Origin: Nageia nagi
Taxonomy: Eukaryota; Pinophyta
DNA length: 64,000 nt
Assembly: GCA_050084985.1 (NCBI GenBank)
Contig: JBITNC010000001.1
Coordinates: 100,378,001 to 100,442,000, forward strand
Direction of reading: 5' to 3'
Numbering within the stretch: position 1 is the stretch's first letter; every line of letters begins with the position of its first letter. Made by a program: the position numbers and the translations under genes. Shown here piece by piece: positions 10,850 through 21,703 of this stretch. Under the pieces are notes generated by a model, which did not search any database, had not been told where the DNA came from, and was given only the letters and a program-made list of their open reading frames with translations.

Positions 10850-12905
10850 GGACTACCCCAACCACTACCTTGTCCGCTAGGACTACTCGGTCACCTCTAC
10901 CGTCTACTAGTCTCTTCGGTACCCTGACCTAGAGGAGTAGTGCCTACGGAGCCTATAGGACTACCTGGATGCTGAGCTCTTTGCAACTTAGATGAACCAA
11001 TAGCCCCTAAAGGAGATGCCCAAGGTGTACCACTCCTGCTAGATAGACCTCATGATCTCTGAGCCCTGCTTGGGGATCTGATGGGGCCCTGTGCACTGCT
11101 ACTTGTCTGATACATTGAAATATCTATAGGCATATAAGTATCTAGAGGTATAGGATATTGAGCCCTCAGAGTAAAAGTTGGAACACCTATCAGCCACGAC
11201 TGTACTATACCATTGTAAAAATCTTGTTGCTAATAAATACCACAATGGAAAACTGAAGGACCTCCTTCGGAAGTAGAGGTTGCTCCCAACTGATGAGCCT
11301 GAGCTCCCTGTAAAGAGGAATGAGCCTCATCCCTCTCATGTCTATACCTATCTCACTAGCCCTGTATCTATACATACATGAGTGGACCTATGCCAACTGG
11401 TGTCTTAGCTCATAAATGTCTCCTAGTAAAGTATCAATGCTAGGAACCTACGTAGCAGGAGCCTCCTTGACTCTATGCGTAACCTCTGGGTAGCTCCCTC
11501 CTCACCTACACCCATAGCCTCCTCCTTAGGAGCTAACTCCTTAAGAGCATCCACCATAACCTCCTCGCTAGTAGCCTCCCCTCTTGTAGCCTCTGCTCCT
11601 GTAGGCTCCTCGCCTACCTCTCCCCCTCCTACTGCTGCAACCAACTTTGTGTCAACATCGATGTGCCTACGAATGCATCATCCCTCCAATCTACCCTTTG
11701 GGACATCATCTCCCTCCTCCCACTAGGCCTTGAAGGCCTCAGACACCTCTACATCATCCTCTCTGGTATCATCCTCTAATGATCCCTCCTCCTGAGTAGG
11801 ATCCAGCTCTATGTAAACCAACGGTTGTACACCCTCTACTGAAATAGTTCCCTCACGCTGATATGGCATTGCTGGGGTAGGTACATCCTAAACTAAACTA
11901 AATTGATAATGCACCCGCTCAAAATGAAAGTACTCCAAAAAATTGGCTCGATGATCGCTCAAAACATGTGGCTACCGAATACCAGTAAGCTCAGCTATGA
12001 GCTCTCTCTAGATGGGATATAAGTGGTAAGGTCTGAATCTCACTTGATCTGGAATCAAGTGACTAAGCATGTGGCGATAATAGTTCACATCTTGATGAAC
12101 TCCATCTGATGGACGAATATAAAAATCATCACACCATCAAACTATGCCAGCCTCATAATCCAAGTGACTACCAAACCCTGACATCGGTAACCCTGGAGGA
12201 TGAGCTACAACTATATGCTCATAGGCCCATGCTTGCAATGTGATAGTAACTGATAAAGAGGCCCTATGCCCCTATGAATAAAAGAATAGCTCCCTGTAAA
12301 TCTGAGCTAATAATGTGGGTGCCCAAGCATATACCGTATCATGCTACATCATATCTATAATAACGGGTAATAATGACCATGGAAATCTCCCATTATCAGT
12401 ATCAGGGAGAGCATAACACTGTACCAAACCCATCAAATATGAAAAATGGATCATCCCCTATTGATCCTCTAGCCAATACTGGTAATATTGGATACTACTT
12501 GAAATAATCTCTGAAATGATAGTATCAACCCGAGTGGCCCCATACAAATAAGAAATAGCAAGTAAAGCTCCCGTCCTATCTACCACAGGTAAAATCTGTT
12601 GTCCATGAATGGGGAGTCTATATAATCTATGTATGTCCTCTACTATAACGATCATCTCCCCTGTCGGAAGATGAAAAGTGCATGTCACTGCATCCCATCT
12701 ATCTAACAATGCAGCCAATAAAGGGTACTCCCAATGAATGCGGCCCATGTGTGGACCCACTCCAAAACTGATGGATCTGAAAAAGGTATGATCGACTGGA
12801 CCTAAAATACCTCTACCCTCCTATAGAATCGAGGGATATCTACCTCGAGGCTCAAAGATGTCACGAACTTGTATAATGTTAAAAAGGGTTTAGCTAGAGA
12901 AAAAA
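10850..12905 (-). pseudogene. Antisense plant mobile domain (PMD) protein remnant
   Basis: The best-preserved part is a 100-aa open frame (12458-12760). It contains LLAALLDRWDAVTCTFHLP, then GEMIVIVEDIHRLYRLPIHGQ-type residues. The run F-x-L-P-x-G-E-M, then V-x-D-[IV], then L-x-x-L-P-I-x-G is the core signature of the plant mobile domain (aminotransferase-like, PF10536). An upstream piece near 12760-12880 reads ISFGVGPHMGRIHWEYPLL. Downstream the frame continues with stops through LIAELTGIR-like and acidic segments to a Gly/Glu/Ala-rich tail (11423-11644). PMD ORFs are known both as cellular genes and inside plant mobile elements, including antisense to gag-pol in Tat elements. A passenger ORF of this element is therefore the simplest reading. 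Confidence 0.72.
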
Positions 12906-12919
12906 AAGAAGAGAAAATT

Positions 12920-12940
12920 GGTGTTTCATATTGAAACACC
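12920..12940. repeat. Perfect 9-bp inverted repeat
   Basis: GGTGTTTCA and TGAAACACC are separated by TAT. The hairpin follows directly after a purine run (about 12899-12917) upstream of the antisense ORF. It may be a structural or regulatory site, but nothing else supports a function. Confidence 0.6.
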
Positions 12941-13389
12941 GACATTTCAAGTAGGTAAGACTCAGTCATCGACGTTCACATTCCAAATGCTGGCGGCTCT
13001 GTCATCCGTTCGGCCTAGGTCGATGATCGAAGTTAGATTATGAAAAATTTTTGCAAAAAACACAAATAAAAGCAGGATTTACAAAATTCATCCGGTAAAA
13101 ATAATCAAAATGATGTTTAAATGGCATTCACAGTTTTAATTTTGGGATTAAATAGTTAAATTACAAGTTATAAATGAAAAATAGAAAAGAAAGTGATTTT
13201 AAAAACCCTACCTCTTCTCGGATAGGTCGAGAACTCCAGTGGAGCATCTACGTGGAGGCATGGTGATCGTAGCGAATATCAACGGTTGGAAATCAATGAG
13301 ATTGCAAGGGAAACCGTGCTGGCTAACAATGAAAGTGACAGCTAAAAAATAGTGAATAAGAAAAAATCAAAATTTTTCCTTTTTTAAAC

Positions 13390-13490
13390 ATCCGATGACT
13401 TGGAGATGGACGTCGGTGACTGTATATAAATGTCGATGACTCTAAGATGAACACGACGATCGCCACTAAACGTCGGTGATTGGAAGTAAA
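13390..13490 (+). repeat. Phased 20-bp repeat with GTCGGTGAC motif
   Basis: Related cores begin at 13391 (TCCGATGACT), 13411 (CGTCGGTGAC), 13431 (TGTCGATGAC) and 13471 (CGTCGGTGAT), with a damaged one near 13451. The period is exactly 20 bp. Further copies in either orientation lie near 12940, 12972, 13020, 14195 and 14217. The rest of 12,941-13,957 shows no gene. Confidence 0.65.
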
Positions 13491-13957
13491 ATGCCACATT
13501 TAGAAATAGCCATGAGAACGTTAAAATTTTCTCAAAATAACCTCGAATTGGTCGAGAAAATCAAAATATGATAAGATGTGATGTATCATTATTACAGGAG
13601 ATCATCTTGAAACCCCGTTGTCAGGACACAAAAGACAACACCATCAAACTCATATACTAAAGAGGACTTATATGGTACATGTGTGCTTAGACATGCAAAA
13701 TGACATAACAGAAATGTCATGCAACTGTCACACAAGCTCAACACATACCAAAAATAGTCACTTCTGAAGTATATTTAAATTTGTTTTCAAAACTACATCA
13801 AATGTAAAATGAAAACACATTTTATTATAATTTTGATTCATCTAAGAAATTGAGTCAAAATTTTATATCATAAAAAAGTAACATCAAATGATAGAGCAAC
13901 AAAGCTCCCCATCCTATGTTTTTGAAATTATCAATCGCATTTTTCGGTTGATAATTC

Positions 13958-13971
13958 AAAAAGGGGCAAAA
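13958..13971 (+). other. Polypurine tract of the Tat element
   Basis: AAAAAGGGGCAAAA lies directly before TGTAGACACC, as expected for the plus-strand primer abutting a 3' LTR that begins with TG. One C interrupts the purines. Confidence 0.7.
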
Positions 13972-14965
13972 TGTAGACACCTAAAAATGTCCCCTTCTTA
14001 ACTAGTAAACATTAAAATAATCATAACTCTTCACAACAATATAAAATAGGTCTAAAAACCCTATTATTGGATAGCCCCCATCGAGTACATGCGAAATGGG
14101 TGGTCACATGACTCTTTTTAGATAAAATTGGCTATTAGGTGGTCAGTTACTATTGTCACAAAGTTAAAAACCCAATCGCCAACGACCCAAGACAGTCACC
14201 GACATTTTGAGCTAGTCGCCGGTGTTCGTATGGTAAACACTGATGACTGCAACAGCCAAACCAAGAATCCAAAATGGTGAGAGAAAGTTGAAATGATTCA
14301 TCTTTCCAAGATGATGTGGATAGAGGGGGTCAGCTATGACCTACGGTGGCTGTTCACTTCCTCTTACTAGCCTCTTGAATATCCCATCCAAAATCTATAA
14401 ATGCAAGTTAATACAAAGCAAATGAGAGAGAATCTTGACCCATTTTTAAAGTAGGGTAATGCTGCCAAAATCTTGTAAGCTCATACATTTTATTGTTTTA
14501 TGCTAGTTTTAATTCAATATATGTCATACATATATGCTTTGATGTTATTGTCTTTTGCATGTGTGTAGGATTTACAGGTTCATATCAAGGAAAGAAGCAA
14601 GCAAATCAAAAACAATGGAGATCTAATACTCTTGTTTTGGCAAATGGCATTTGTAAAAGTCCCTTCTAAGGGCAAATTGTAGTCTTAATTGAAAATCAAT
14701 ATCATTTTGCAATTATAACATGTTTATCTATTATATGCAATTTGAGGTTCAGTGAAGATTTAAGAATAATTCATATTTTGTGTTATTCTACATTCCAGCT
14801 TTATTTTCACTGCAACACATATATTTTGCAAAATTGTTCAAAAATCACCCAATAATTTACATTATTTTTGGAAATTCACCTTAAATTTGAAACAATTTTT
14901 ATCTACATTCACCTAGGATTTACAAGTCCATTTTGAATGAGGGGTCTTAAAATTTTTCTTGACTA
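13972..14965 (+). repeat. Probable 3' LTR of the Tat element
   Basis: Starts TGTAGACACC after the polypurine tract. A TATA box (TATAAAT, 14396-14402) lies about 425 bp into it, as in an LTR promoter. The last part (14838-14965) matches 37,490-37,625, which looks like the end of a related LTR. The exact 3' boundary is not fixed, because no target duplication is visible and the 5' LTR is not available for comparison. Confidence 0.6.
14396..14402 (+). promoter_or_regulatory. TATA box in Tat LTR
   Basis: TATAAAT in an otherwise non-coding LTR, at a reasonable distance from the LTR start. This is prediction only. Confidence 0.45.
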
Positions 14966-16270
14966 AAAACCAAAAATTCTTAAAAAAATATGCTATGTCC
15001 TGATGCCATTTCTAACATTAAATGGATAAAATTTAGTAGTGACATCCTCACAAAAATGATTATATCTATTTTTATGTTAACCAAATCATTAATTTTTTTC
15101 ATATAATTGTCCATAATCTACCCTCAAAAGTTTAACTCAAACCAAGATCATATGAAGAAGTTATGATCATAATACTGATAATACTTTTTGTAGGAGAAAG
15201 TGATGAATTTTTTCACATGAAAGCCATTTAATCTAGATAGCACCTTAAATATTTTTCTAAAACACTTCAATGCTTCTCAAGTAGTATTTTCAAAAATATA
15301 CGAAAACAAATGTTATAGAATCATTAGAATTTAGTTTCTTATAAAATAATACACACATTATTTTATCTCAAGAATATTAATTGGATAGCTCCACCTTGAA
15401 GTTGTCGCACAATTAGTGAAGGCTCTACCTTCTTTCTCCAATTTGATAGAGTTTTCTTGCAAATTTAACATGGAAAATAATTTTTCTCTTTCTCCTCAAA
15501 TTGGTAGAGCTTTCCTTGTGATCTTTTTTTTCTCAAGAAGTTTACCCTAAACTCCTATTTATTATTTTCTTAAGGAGGTATTGATCTTATCTTTTTAGGG
15601 TTCTATATACTCGAATTCTAATTCCTTAAAATATAAAGATAAGTTTAGACACATAATAGAAATTTCATTTTATTTTATTAATATCATTTTTCTTTATTAG
15701 GCTTTTATAATTAATTTTTTATTTAACTAAGTTTTTATTTATTTTTCTTTAGGTATTAATATATTTATTAAATTAATACCTTTTCTAATCAAATTTAACC
15801 ATGTGAAGGGAACTCTTAATTATTTCTTTTCCTAATGTTCAATTAGGAACTCATATTTATTTAAATTTCTTTCATAGGTAAATACATATATCAAAAAAGT
15901 TATTTTCTTTTCACACAAAGATAACACATCAAGCATTATAAAACATCATATTTCTAAGAGTCTACCTTTCAAATTCTCGTCTCATATAACTATATGATTT
16001 TTACCTTTATGGGGATGTATAAGGTATTCTCTTGGATTAAAATTGATCTTCTGAACCACTCTCAGGCAATCATTTCTAATCCACTTGTGAACATCCCGCC
16101 TTTGTACATGTGTTCCTGCACATTACCATAAGCACTTTGACATTAATATGTATGATAATAGATAATATGATAGGATTAGTTTCAACATCCTAATCAGAAT
16201 AATCTTATCATCATAATCAAATGTACAAAAGATAACATTATATTTAACCACAAGCATAAGTGTCTATTAT
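14966..16270. other. AT-rich intergenic stretch
   Basis: No coding frame, repeat array or transposon end recognised between the Tat LTR and the copia LTR. Poly-T and poly-A runs are frequent. Confidence 0.4.
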
Positions 16271-16733
16271 TGTTGGAATTGTAATGTTCACTTGGTAATA
16301 TTTAGTTTTTATTGATTTAAAATAAAAATAAATGTAAAATTTAGATACCCAAGTTTAAAAAGGAACTAAAGCCCACTTATTTAGTAAAATAATCTAATAC
16401 GTAAATATATTGATTGGGTATTAAGCAATAGTTAAAGTGGGCTTCTCTATTTATAAATACAACCATGCAACTATAGTAATTAAGTGACATGCATAAAAGC
16501 ATTGTGAATGTAACATAGATAGAGGTTTGAGAGTTTATCTCTTAGCACTTTTATAGTGAGGATTGTAGTAGTTTGGAGTCTCCATTGAGTAGAGATATAT
16601 TAAGTCTAGAGTAAGCATGTATTGCCCAAATACTTACTATTATAGAATAGTTTATTTTTGTAAAAAGATTTTTTTGGGTATTCAATATTTAGTACAACAA
16701 CAACCTTTATTACTTTTTTCTAAAGATCCATCA
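16271..16733 (+). repeat. 5' LTR of the copia element
   Basis: Begins TGTTGGAATTG, the common copia LTR start, and ends ...CATCA just before the PBS, giving about 463 bp. A TATA box TATAAATA lies at 16452-16459, about 180 bp into the LTR. Confidence 0.7.
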
Positions 16734-16735
16734 AT

Positions 16736-16747
16736 TGGTATCAAATC
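16736..16747 (+). other. Primer-binding site (copia)
   Basis: TGGTATCAAATC resembles TGGTATCAGAGC, the complement of the plant initiator tRNA-Met 3' end, and lies two bases after the LTR end. Confidence 0.7.
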
Positions 16748-17789
16748 CTATACAAGGTAACAAAGTTATTATTGAAAAAGTATATCTTAACCCATTACTT
16801 ATTTATAACAATTTGCTATTTTCATTTCTTGCAACACATAATATTTATTTTTACAAGAATATTTCTATTACCAATTAGACCTATTTACAATATTATGTTA
16901 ATTTATTACATGAGCTCTTTGTAATAGATTATTTTGTGTATCTTTGCTACAATAAAGTAAGCTCTTCAATAATAGTTGAAATCTAAAAAGTTATAGTAAA
17001 ATATGGCCACATAGTCCATAATGGATAGGACTCATGGAGGCTTCATTAACATTTTAGTTTTGTTATTGATAGAATAACCTTCTATGGGTTCTACTATTAA
17101 TACTTTCTTTCTATTTATCTAACAGAATTTTATGGTTATTTTCATGGTAGACTGTATTACCATGTAGAAGTTTTTTTTTGCATGGAAATAGAATAGTTTA
17201 TTTAAAATGTACATAATTAGTTTTACTTAAAATGAGTTGACAATGACCTTTCATATAGTTGATGGATACTTATTTCACTATTTCTTGAAATTGTCTACTT
17301 TAATTTTTACAAAGTTTATTAAATAAGTAATCTTATAGAGTTGCCTTTTCATCTTGCTAATATTTGAATCATGCATTTTAAAAAAATAACTAACTAATTT
17401 CCTTTTGAGTATTTAAACTTGTGATATATACATAAGTTATATTATTTTAGTTTAATCAAAAATAAAACATTATTGCATATTTAAATACCCATTATCAAGA
17501 TTTAAACACAACAATTTAATTATTTTTGAAAAGGAGTAATATTGAAGAAAATATGTTCAAATGTACTTCATGTGTATTCATACTAAAGTCTCTTCTTTTA
17601 GATATCATGTATACAAAAAGGTTATTATGTGTATATATGTAAATTATGTGCACATATATGTAAACTCTATGTATATAACACTCAGAAAGCCTATGTGTAT
17701 ATCACATAAAAGAAAATATCCACTTTGCACTAAAATTATCACTTCTACATAAGGAAGAAACCTCTAAAGTGTGAAGGCTGAATCTCATC
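16748..17789 (+). other. Copia leader, no gene
   Basis: AT-rich leader between the PBS and the minisatellites. Only short chance frames occur. Confidence 0.4.
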
Positions 17790-18175
17790 ATGCCATGATT
17801 TCTAATTGTTAATATCATCTACTACATGACTAAATTATGAGAAAACTAATTTCAAATATTTTCTAACCTTGTTATGATTTGTGATCAATGATATCATCTT
17901 TTATGTTATCACACTATGAAAAGGCTAATTTCATGTATTTTTTCCCTTACCATGATTTTTGATCAATGATATCATCTCTTATGTTATCATATTATGACAA
18001 AGCTAATTTCATGTGTTTTACACCCTTACTGTGATTTCTAGTTAATGACATCATCTCTTATGTTGTCGAACTATAACAAAGGTAATTTCAAGTGTTTTCT
18101 ACTTTTATCATGCCATTATTTTTGGTTAGTAACATCATAATTTATGTTTCCAAAGTTCGGTAAGGTCCTTTTCAA
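17790..18175 (+). repeat. Degenerate minisatellite, about 80-bp units
   Basis: The phrase GATCAATGATATCATC or a close variant recurs near 17806, 17884, 17961, 18041 and 18124, giving about five units of 77-83 bp. It runs directly into the 69-bp array. Confidence 0.75.
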
Positions 18176-18194
18176 CCTTATACCATAATATGAC

Positions 18195-18970
18195 AACTTT
18201 TGTCTTGACATCACCTTCTTAGAACATGGTAACATTCTTTTCTACCTTGTACTTCACCATGATAACTTTATTACTGATATCACCTTCTTGGAGTGCAACA
18301 ATGTGCTTTTCTACCTTGTGTCACATCATAATAAATTTATTGTTGACATCGCCTTCCTAGAGCATGGAAATATGCTTTTATATCTTGTACAACATTGTGA
18401 TAACTTTGCTGCTAAAGTCACCTTCTTAGAGCATAGTAATGTGCTTTTTTATCTTATGCTTCATCATGATAATTTTATTTTTGATCTTAACTTCTTAGAG
18501 CATAGTAACATGATTTTCTACCTTATGATGCACCATGATAACTTTTTTGTTGACATCATCTTTATGGAGCATAACAATGTACTTTTTTGCCTTATGCCAC
18601 ACTATGCAAACTTTGTTGTTGATATCACCTTCCTAGAGCATGTCAACATGCTTTTTTTTCATATGCTAGATTGTGATATCTTTTTTTATTGATGTCATCT
18701 TCTTGGAGCATAATAATATTCCTTTCTACCTTATGTCACACCTCGGTAACTTTACTACTAATATCACCTTCTTAGAGCATAACAACATGCTTTTCTATCT
18801 TATATCACATTGTAACAACTTTTTTGTTGATGTCACCTTCCTAAAGCACAATAACACTCTTTTTTTTCCTTATATTGTATCATAGCAACCTTGCTATTGA
18901 TGTCACCTTCCTAAATTATGACAATCCAAGTTCTAACATCACCTCCTCAATAGTGCCAATAGTGCACTCT
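18195..18970 (+). repeat. 69-bp minisatellite with open 23-residue repeat
   Basis: The phrase CACCTTCTTAGAGCAT and variants start at 18212, 18281, 18350, 18419 and every 69 bp to about 18902, roughly eleven units. Since 69 is a multiple of three, the array translates as 23-residue repeats of the form F-L-E-H-x-N-M-L-F-Y-L-M-x-H-x-D-N-F-x-x-D-I-x, open across 18288-18692 and again 18673-18885 in the next frame. No start context or gene structure supports translation. It probably reflects a mutated tandem repeat in the copia leader. Confidence 0.85.
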
Positions 18971-19330
18971 TTTACTCCTTCCTTTAATATGATAAACTTA
19001 CTATTTATGTCACCCTCTTGAAATTATGTCAAAAGCATTTTTGACTATGATAAGTCATAATAAAGCCCTTTTTGCATGCAACAAGTTATGACATCCTCTT
19101 TTTCTCGCCCCAAAAAGGTAGATTTAACCTAGGATGTATAAGTTGCTTCATAAAATAATCATTTATTATAATTTATACACATTTTTTATTAATCTTTTAT
19201 AGCTTGATCAAATTTGTGCTTCTTTTGCTCAAATATATGAAAGATTAATAATTTTTAATTATTTATATGAATAAGTTAACATTTTTTTATAGCCTTTCTA
19301 TTTAATAAAGTTATTTTGCAATAAAATAAC
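18971..19330 (+). other. Copia leader remainder
   Basis: AT-rich, with no gene or repeat seen before the gag start region. Confidence 0.35.
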
Positions 19331-20285
19331 ATCTCATTCATAGAAAATTATAGAAGCAATGCTCTCATTCTCTCTAAATTATATATTGGATGGAAATAAT
19401 TATGGCATTTGAGAGCCCAGGATGAGGGTTGAATTCCAGGCTATACAATTATTGGAAGTTATCACTGGAGAAGAATTGACAACTATTTAATGAAATCCTT
19501 ATGACTATTGCTCCTTGTGATAATCCTAAGGATGCTTGAACTTTATTGAAGCAAATGTATATTGGTTTTGATACAAAAAAGAAGTTTACCCTATTGTTCA
19601 AGATCTTCAACACCATACAATATGAAAATGAAAGTGTGGCTATATTTTTGGCAAAAGTAAAAGACACAAGGACTCAACTCATGGCTTGTGATCTTGATTA
19701 GTTAAGTGAAAATGTTTGGTGTTTCACTACATGATGAACCTTTTGTTAGATATTCAATAATTTTGTAATAATTTTGAATACAAGAGTTAATCAAGGAGAA
19801 TAAGCAATTAGTCTTGAGTCTTATATAAAATGTTAATTCAACATGAAGAGTCAAATTCTAATTGAAAATGATGTTTAAAGAAATATTAAGGAACAAATGT
19901 TGCTATCACTATAGTGAAGAAGAACTTTAAAAAGAAATACAATAACAAGAAGTAAAATAAAGGAAACCAAAATCAAAACTCCAAAAAAGAATTATTAGCC
20001 TAGGTAGAAAACTAATCAAGATCAAGAAGTAAATAATAAGAAAAATAATAATTTTTTAGCTTAAAATCCAAAGTTTGATGGCCATTGTAACTTTTATGGC
20101 ATTTATAGTCACAAGGAGGTAACTTGTTATAAGAAAAATAAGAAAGAAAATTATGTTGGAAAGAAAATTTTTAAAGGGAACAATAATAAAGCTCAACCAT
20201 ATGCTTAAGTTTGTGTTCTTTATTCTGAGTGTGATTTTCTTGTTGAATTTGGTTGCACTAATCATATGTGTTATCAAAAATGAAA
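19331..20285 (+). pseudogene. Copia gag, zinc knuckle and protease start (broken)
   Basis: Around 19,370-19,690 the translated pieces include LDGNNYGIW, the copia gag substrate-like N-terminus, then DAWTLLKQMY and NESVAIFLAKVKDTRTQL. Near 20,080-20,130 a knuckle reads CNFYGIYSHKEVTC, where the second Cys of CCHC has become Tyr. It is followed by EFGCTNHMC at about 20,240, corresponding to the D-S-G-C-T-x-H-M protease active site with the Asp-Ser changed. Many stops are present. Product order fits copia gag-protease. Confidence 0.7.
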
Positions 20286-20499
20286 AATTTAATTTTTACA
20301 TATAAAAAAAATTTGATTTTGTACTTATTGATAACAACACTAAATTAGAAGTTCATAGAATTGGGTATATTTGCATTAATGAAAGAATTACGGATAATGC
20401 TTTATATGTTCTTGATTTATAAGGAATTTGATCTTATAATGAAAGAAATATATAATGTTGAATTGACTGCAATTGGTTGGAATATTAAAAAAGGATCTA

Positions 20500-21611
20500 C
20501 AAAAATTATCTTAGGAATGATCAAGAATAAAGTATAATTCAAATGGAAACATATAAAAATATAAAACCCAAACTTGTAGCTAAGAGATTTACATAAAAGT
20601 ACGAAATTGACTATATTGAAACTTTTGATTTGGTAGCCAAAATGCCAATTGTTAGATTGATTATTTCTCTTGTTGCTACTCAAAATTGGAAGATATTCTA
20701 ACTGGATGTTAAGTGTACATTCTTGAATAGAAATTTATATGTAAAATTATATATGCATCAATCATAAGGTTTCATAGTCAAAAGAAAAAAAACTTTTATA
20801 TGCAAATTGAGAAAATCTCTTTATGGATTAAAACAAGCTCCAAGAGCATAGTATGAGAAAATTTATCAATATTTTAAATTATTTGGTTTTATAAAATACT
20901 ATATTGATACTAATTTATACATTTTCAATAAAGAAAATAAATTGATTTTTTCTATATGTTGATGAATTTCTTATTACTATAAATAATTTATAAATCATCA
21001 ACAACTACATTAGCAAATTGAAATATCAGTAGATAAATTTGTGTCCACTTCATTATTATCTTAGAATGCAAGTCTATTAATTTGAGAACTCTACTTTGAT
21101 CAACCAATTGTAATATATTTATGATATTTTGAATAAATTCAACATGGATGGTTTTAAGCCAATTGAAACACCCATAGTTTAAGGCATAAAATTTAATATT
21201 ACTTAGAAATCCTTTCCTACTGATGTAATTGCATATAGAAAACTGATAGGTAGTTTGTTATATCTCATAATAACAAGATCAAATGTTTTTATTTCTATGA
21301 ATTACTTGGCTAGATTCATGCAAAATTCATATATGAAGCACCTTAATGCACTAAAAAGAATTTTGAGGCATATTTTTGGAATAAGGAATTTTAGCTTTGA
21401 ATTATTATTCAATGTGTTCTTTTAAGTTATTTGATTATTTAGATTCAAGTTAATGTGGATATTTTAAGATAAAAAGTAAACTAGTGCCTATGTTTTTAGT
21501 ATTGTTTTTTTTGTAATTTCATGGGCATTTAAGAAGCAACCTATATCTACGTTATCCTATATATAATATGAATACAAACCAATGACTATCACAAGTAATA
21601 CAACTAAAGCT
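20500..21611 (+). pseudogene. Copia reverse transcriptase / RNase H (broken)
   Basis: Readable pieces are KPKLVAKRFT, IETFDLVAKMPIVRLIISL, LDVKCTFLNRNLYVKLYM, KLRKSLYGLKQAPRA (a strong copia RT signature) and FGFIKYYIDTNLYIF. YVDD is lost in a region of frame changes near 20,950. RNase H-like pieces follow: LARFMQ-like residues near 21,310, then KKQPIST, YEYKPMTIT and SNTTKAK just before 21,611. The frame breaks repeatedly, so this is an old dead copy. Confidence 0.8.
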
Positions 21612-21691
21612 AAATTAATTAAATAAATATATACAAGGGGAAATCCATGGGATTCCATAATTACTTACAATTATCCAAGTGGGACATCACA
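21612..21691 (-). repeat. Truncated 3' LTR of the minus-strand chromovirus
   Basis: Matches the LTR start (minus strand TGTGATGTCCCACTTGG) and stops after about 80-98 bp at the copia junction. It is preceded on the minus strand by GATGGGAGGCTA, a polypurine tract (21692-21703). Confidence 0.75.
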
Positions 21692-21703
21692 TAGCCTCCC
21701 ATC

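Larger units (their letters stand above)
1..14965 (+). mobile_element. Ty3/gypsy Tat-lineage LTR retrotransposon, 3' part
   Basis: The domain order is gag, aspartic protease, RT, RNase H, a second archaeal-type RNase H and integrase, followed by extra ORFs, a polypurine tract and an LTR. Two RNase H domains in this order are the hallmark of the Tat lineage (Ogre, Retand and relatives), where additional ORFs are also known to be common. The 5' LTR and PBS lie left of the window. Every coding block is interrupted by stops or frameshifts, so the copy is dead. The right edge is uncertain: the LTR start at 13,972 is convincing, but the LTR end is only placed where similarity to a second remnant at 37,490-37,625 fades. 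Confidence 0.82.
16271..21611 (+). mobile_element. Ty1/copia retrotransposon, degenerate, integrase deleted
   Basis: A 5' LTR starting TGTTGGAATT is followed by a PBS matching initiator-tRNA-Met style primers. A long leader holds minisatellites, then come a gag with zinc knuckle and an RT/RNase H region with many stops. Between gag/protease start (about 20,280) and RT (about 20,500) there is no room for integrase, so an internal deletion has removed it. No 3' LTR was found. The element ends against the minus-strand chromovirus LTR near 21,600. Confidence 0.75.

Noticed and set aside
11475-11726. Ser/Pro-rich plus-strand frame
   Set aside because: Shadow of the Gly/Glu/Ala-rich tail of the antisense PMD ORF.
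12899-12917. Purine run before a hairpin as an alternative polypurine tract
   Set aside because: The following bases do not begin with TG, and the stretch sits at the start of the antisense ORF; kept only as context for the hairpin.
18288-18692. A real 134-aa host protein
   Set aside because: The frame is exactly a translated 69-bp minisatellite in a copia leader, with no promoter, start context or homology.
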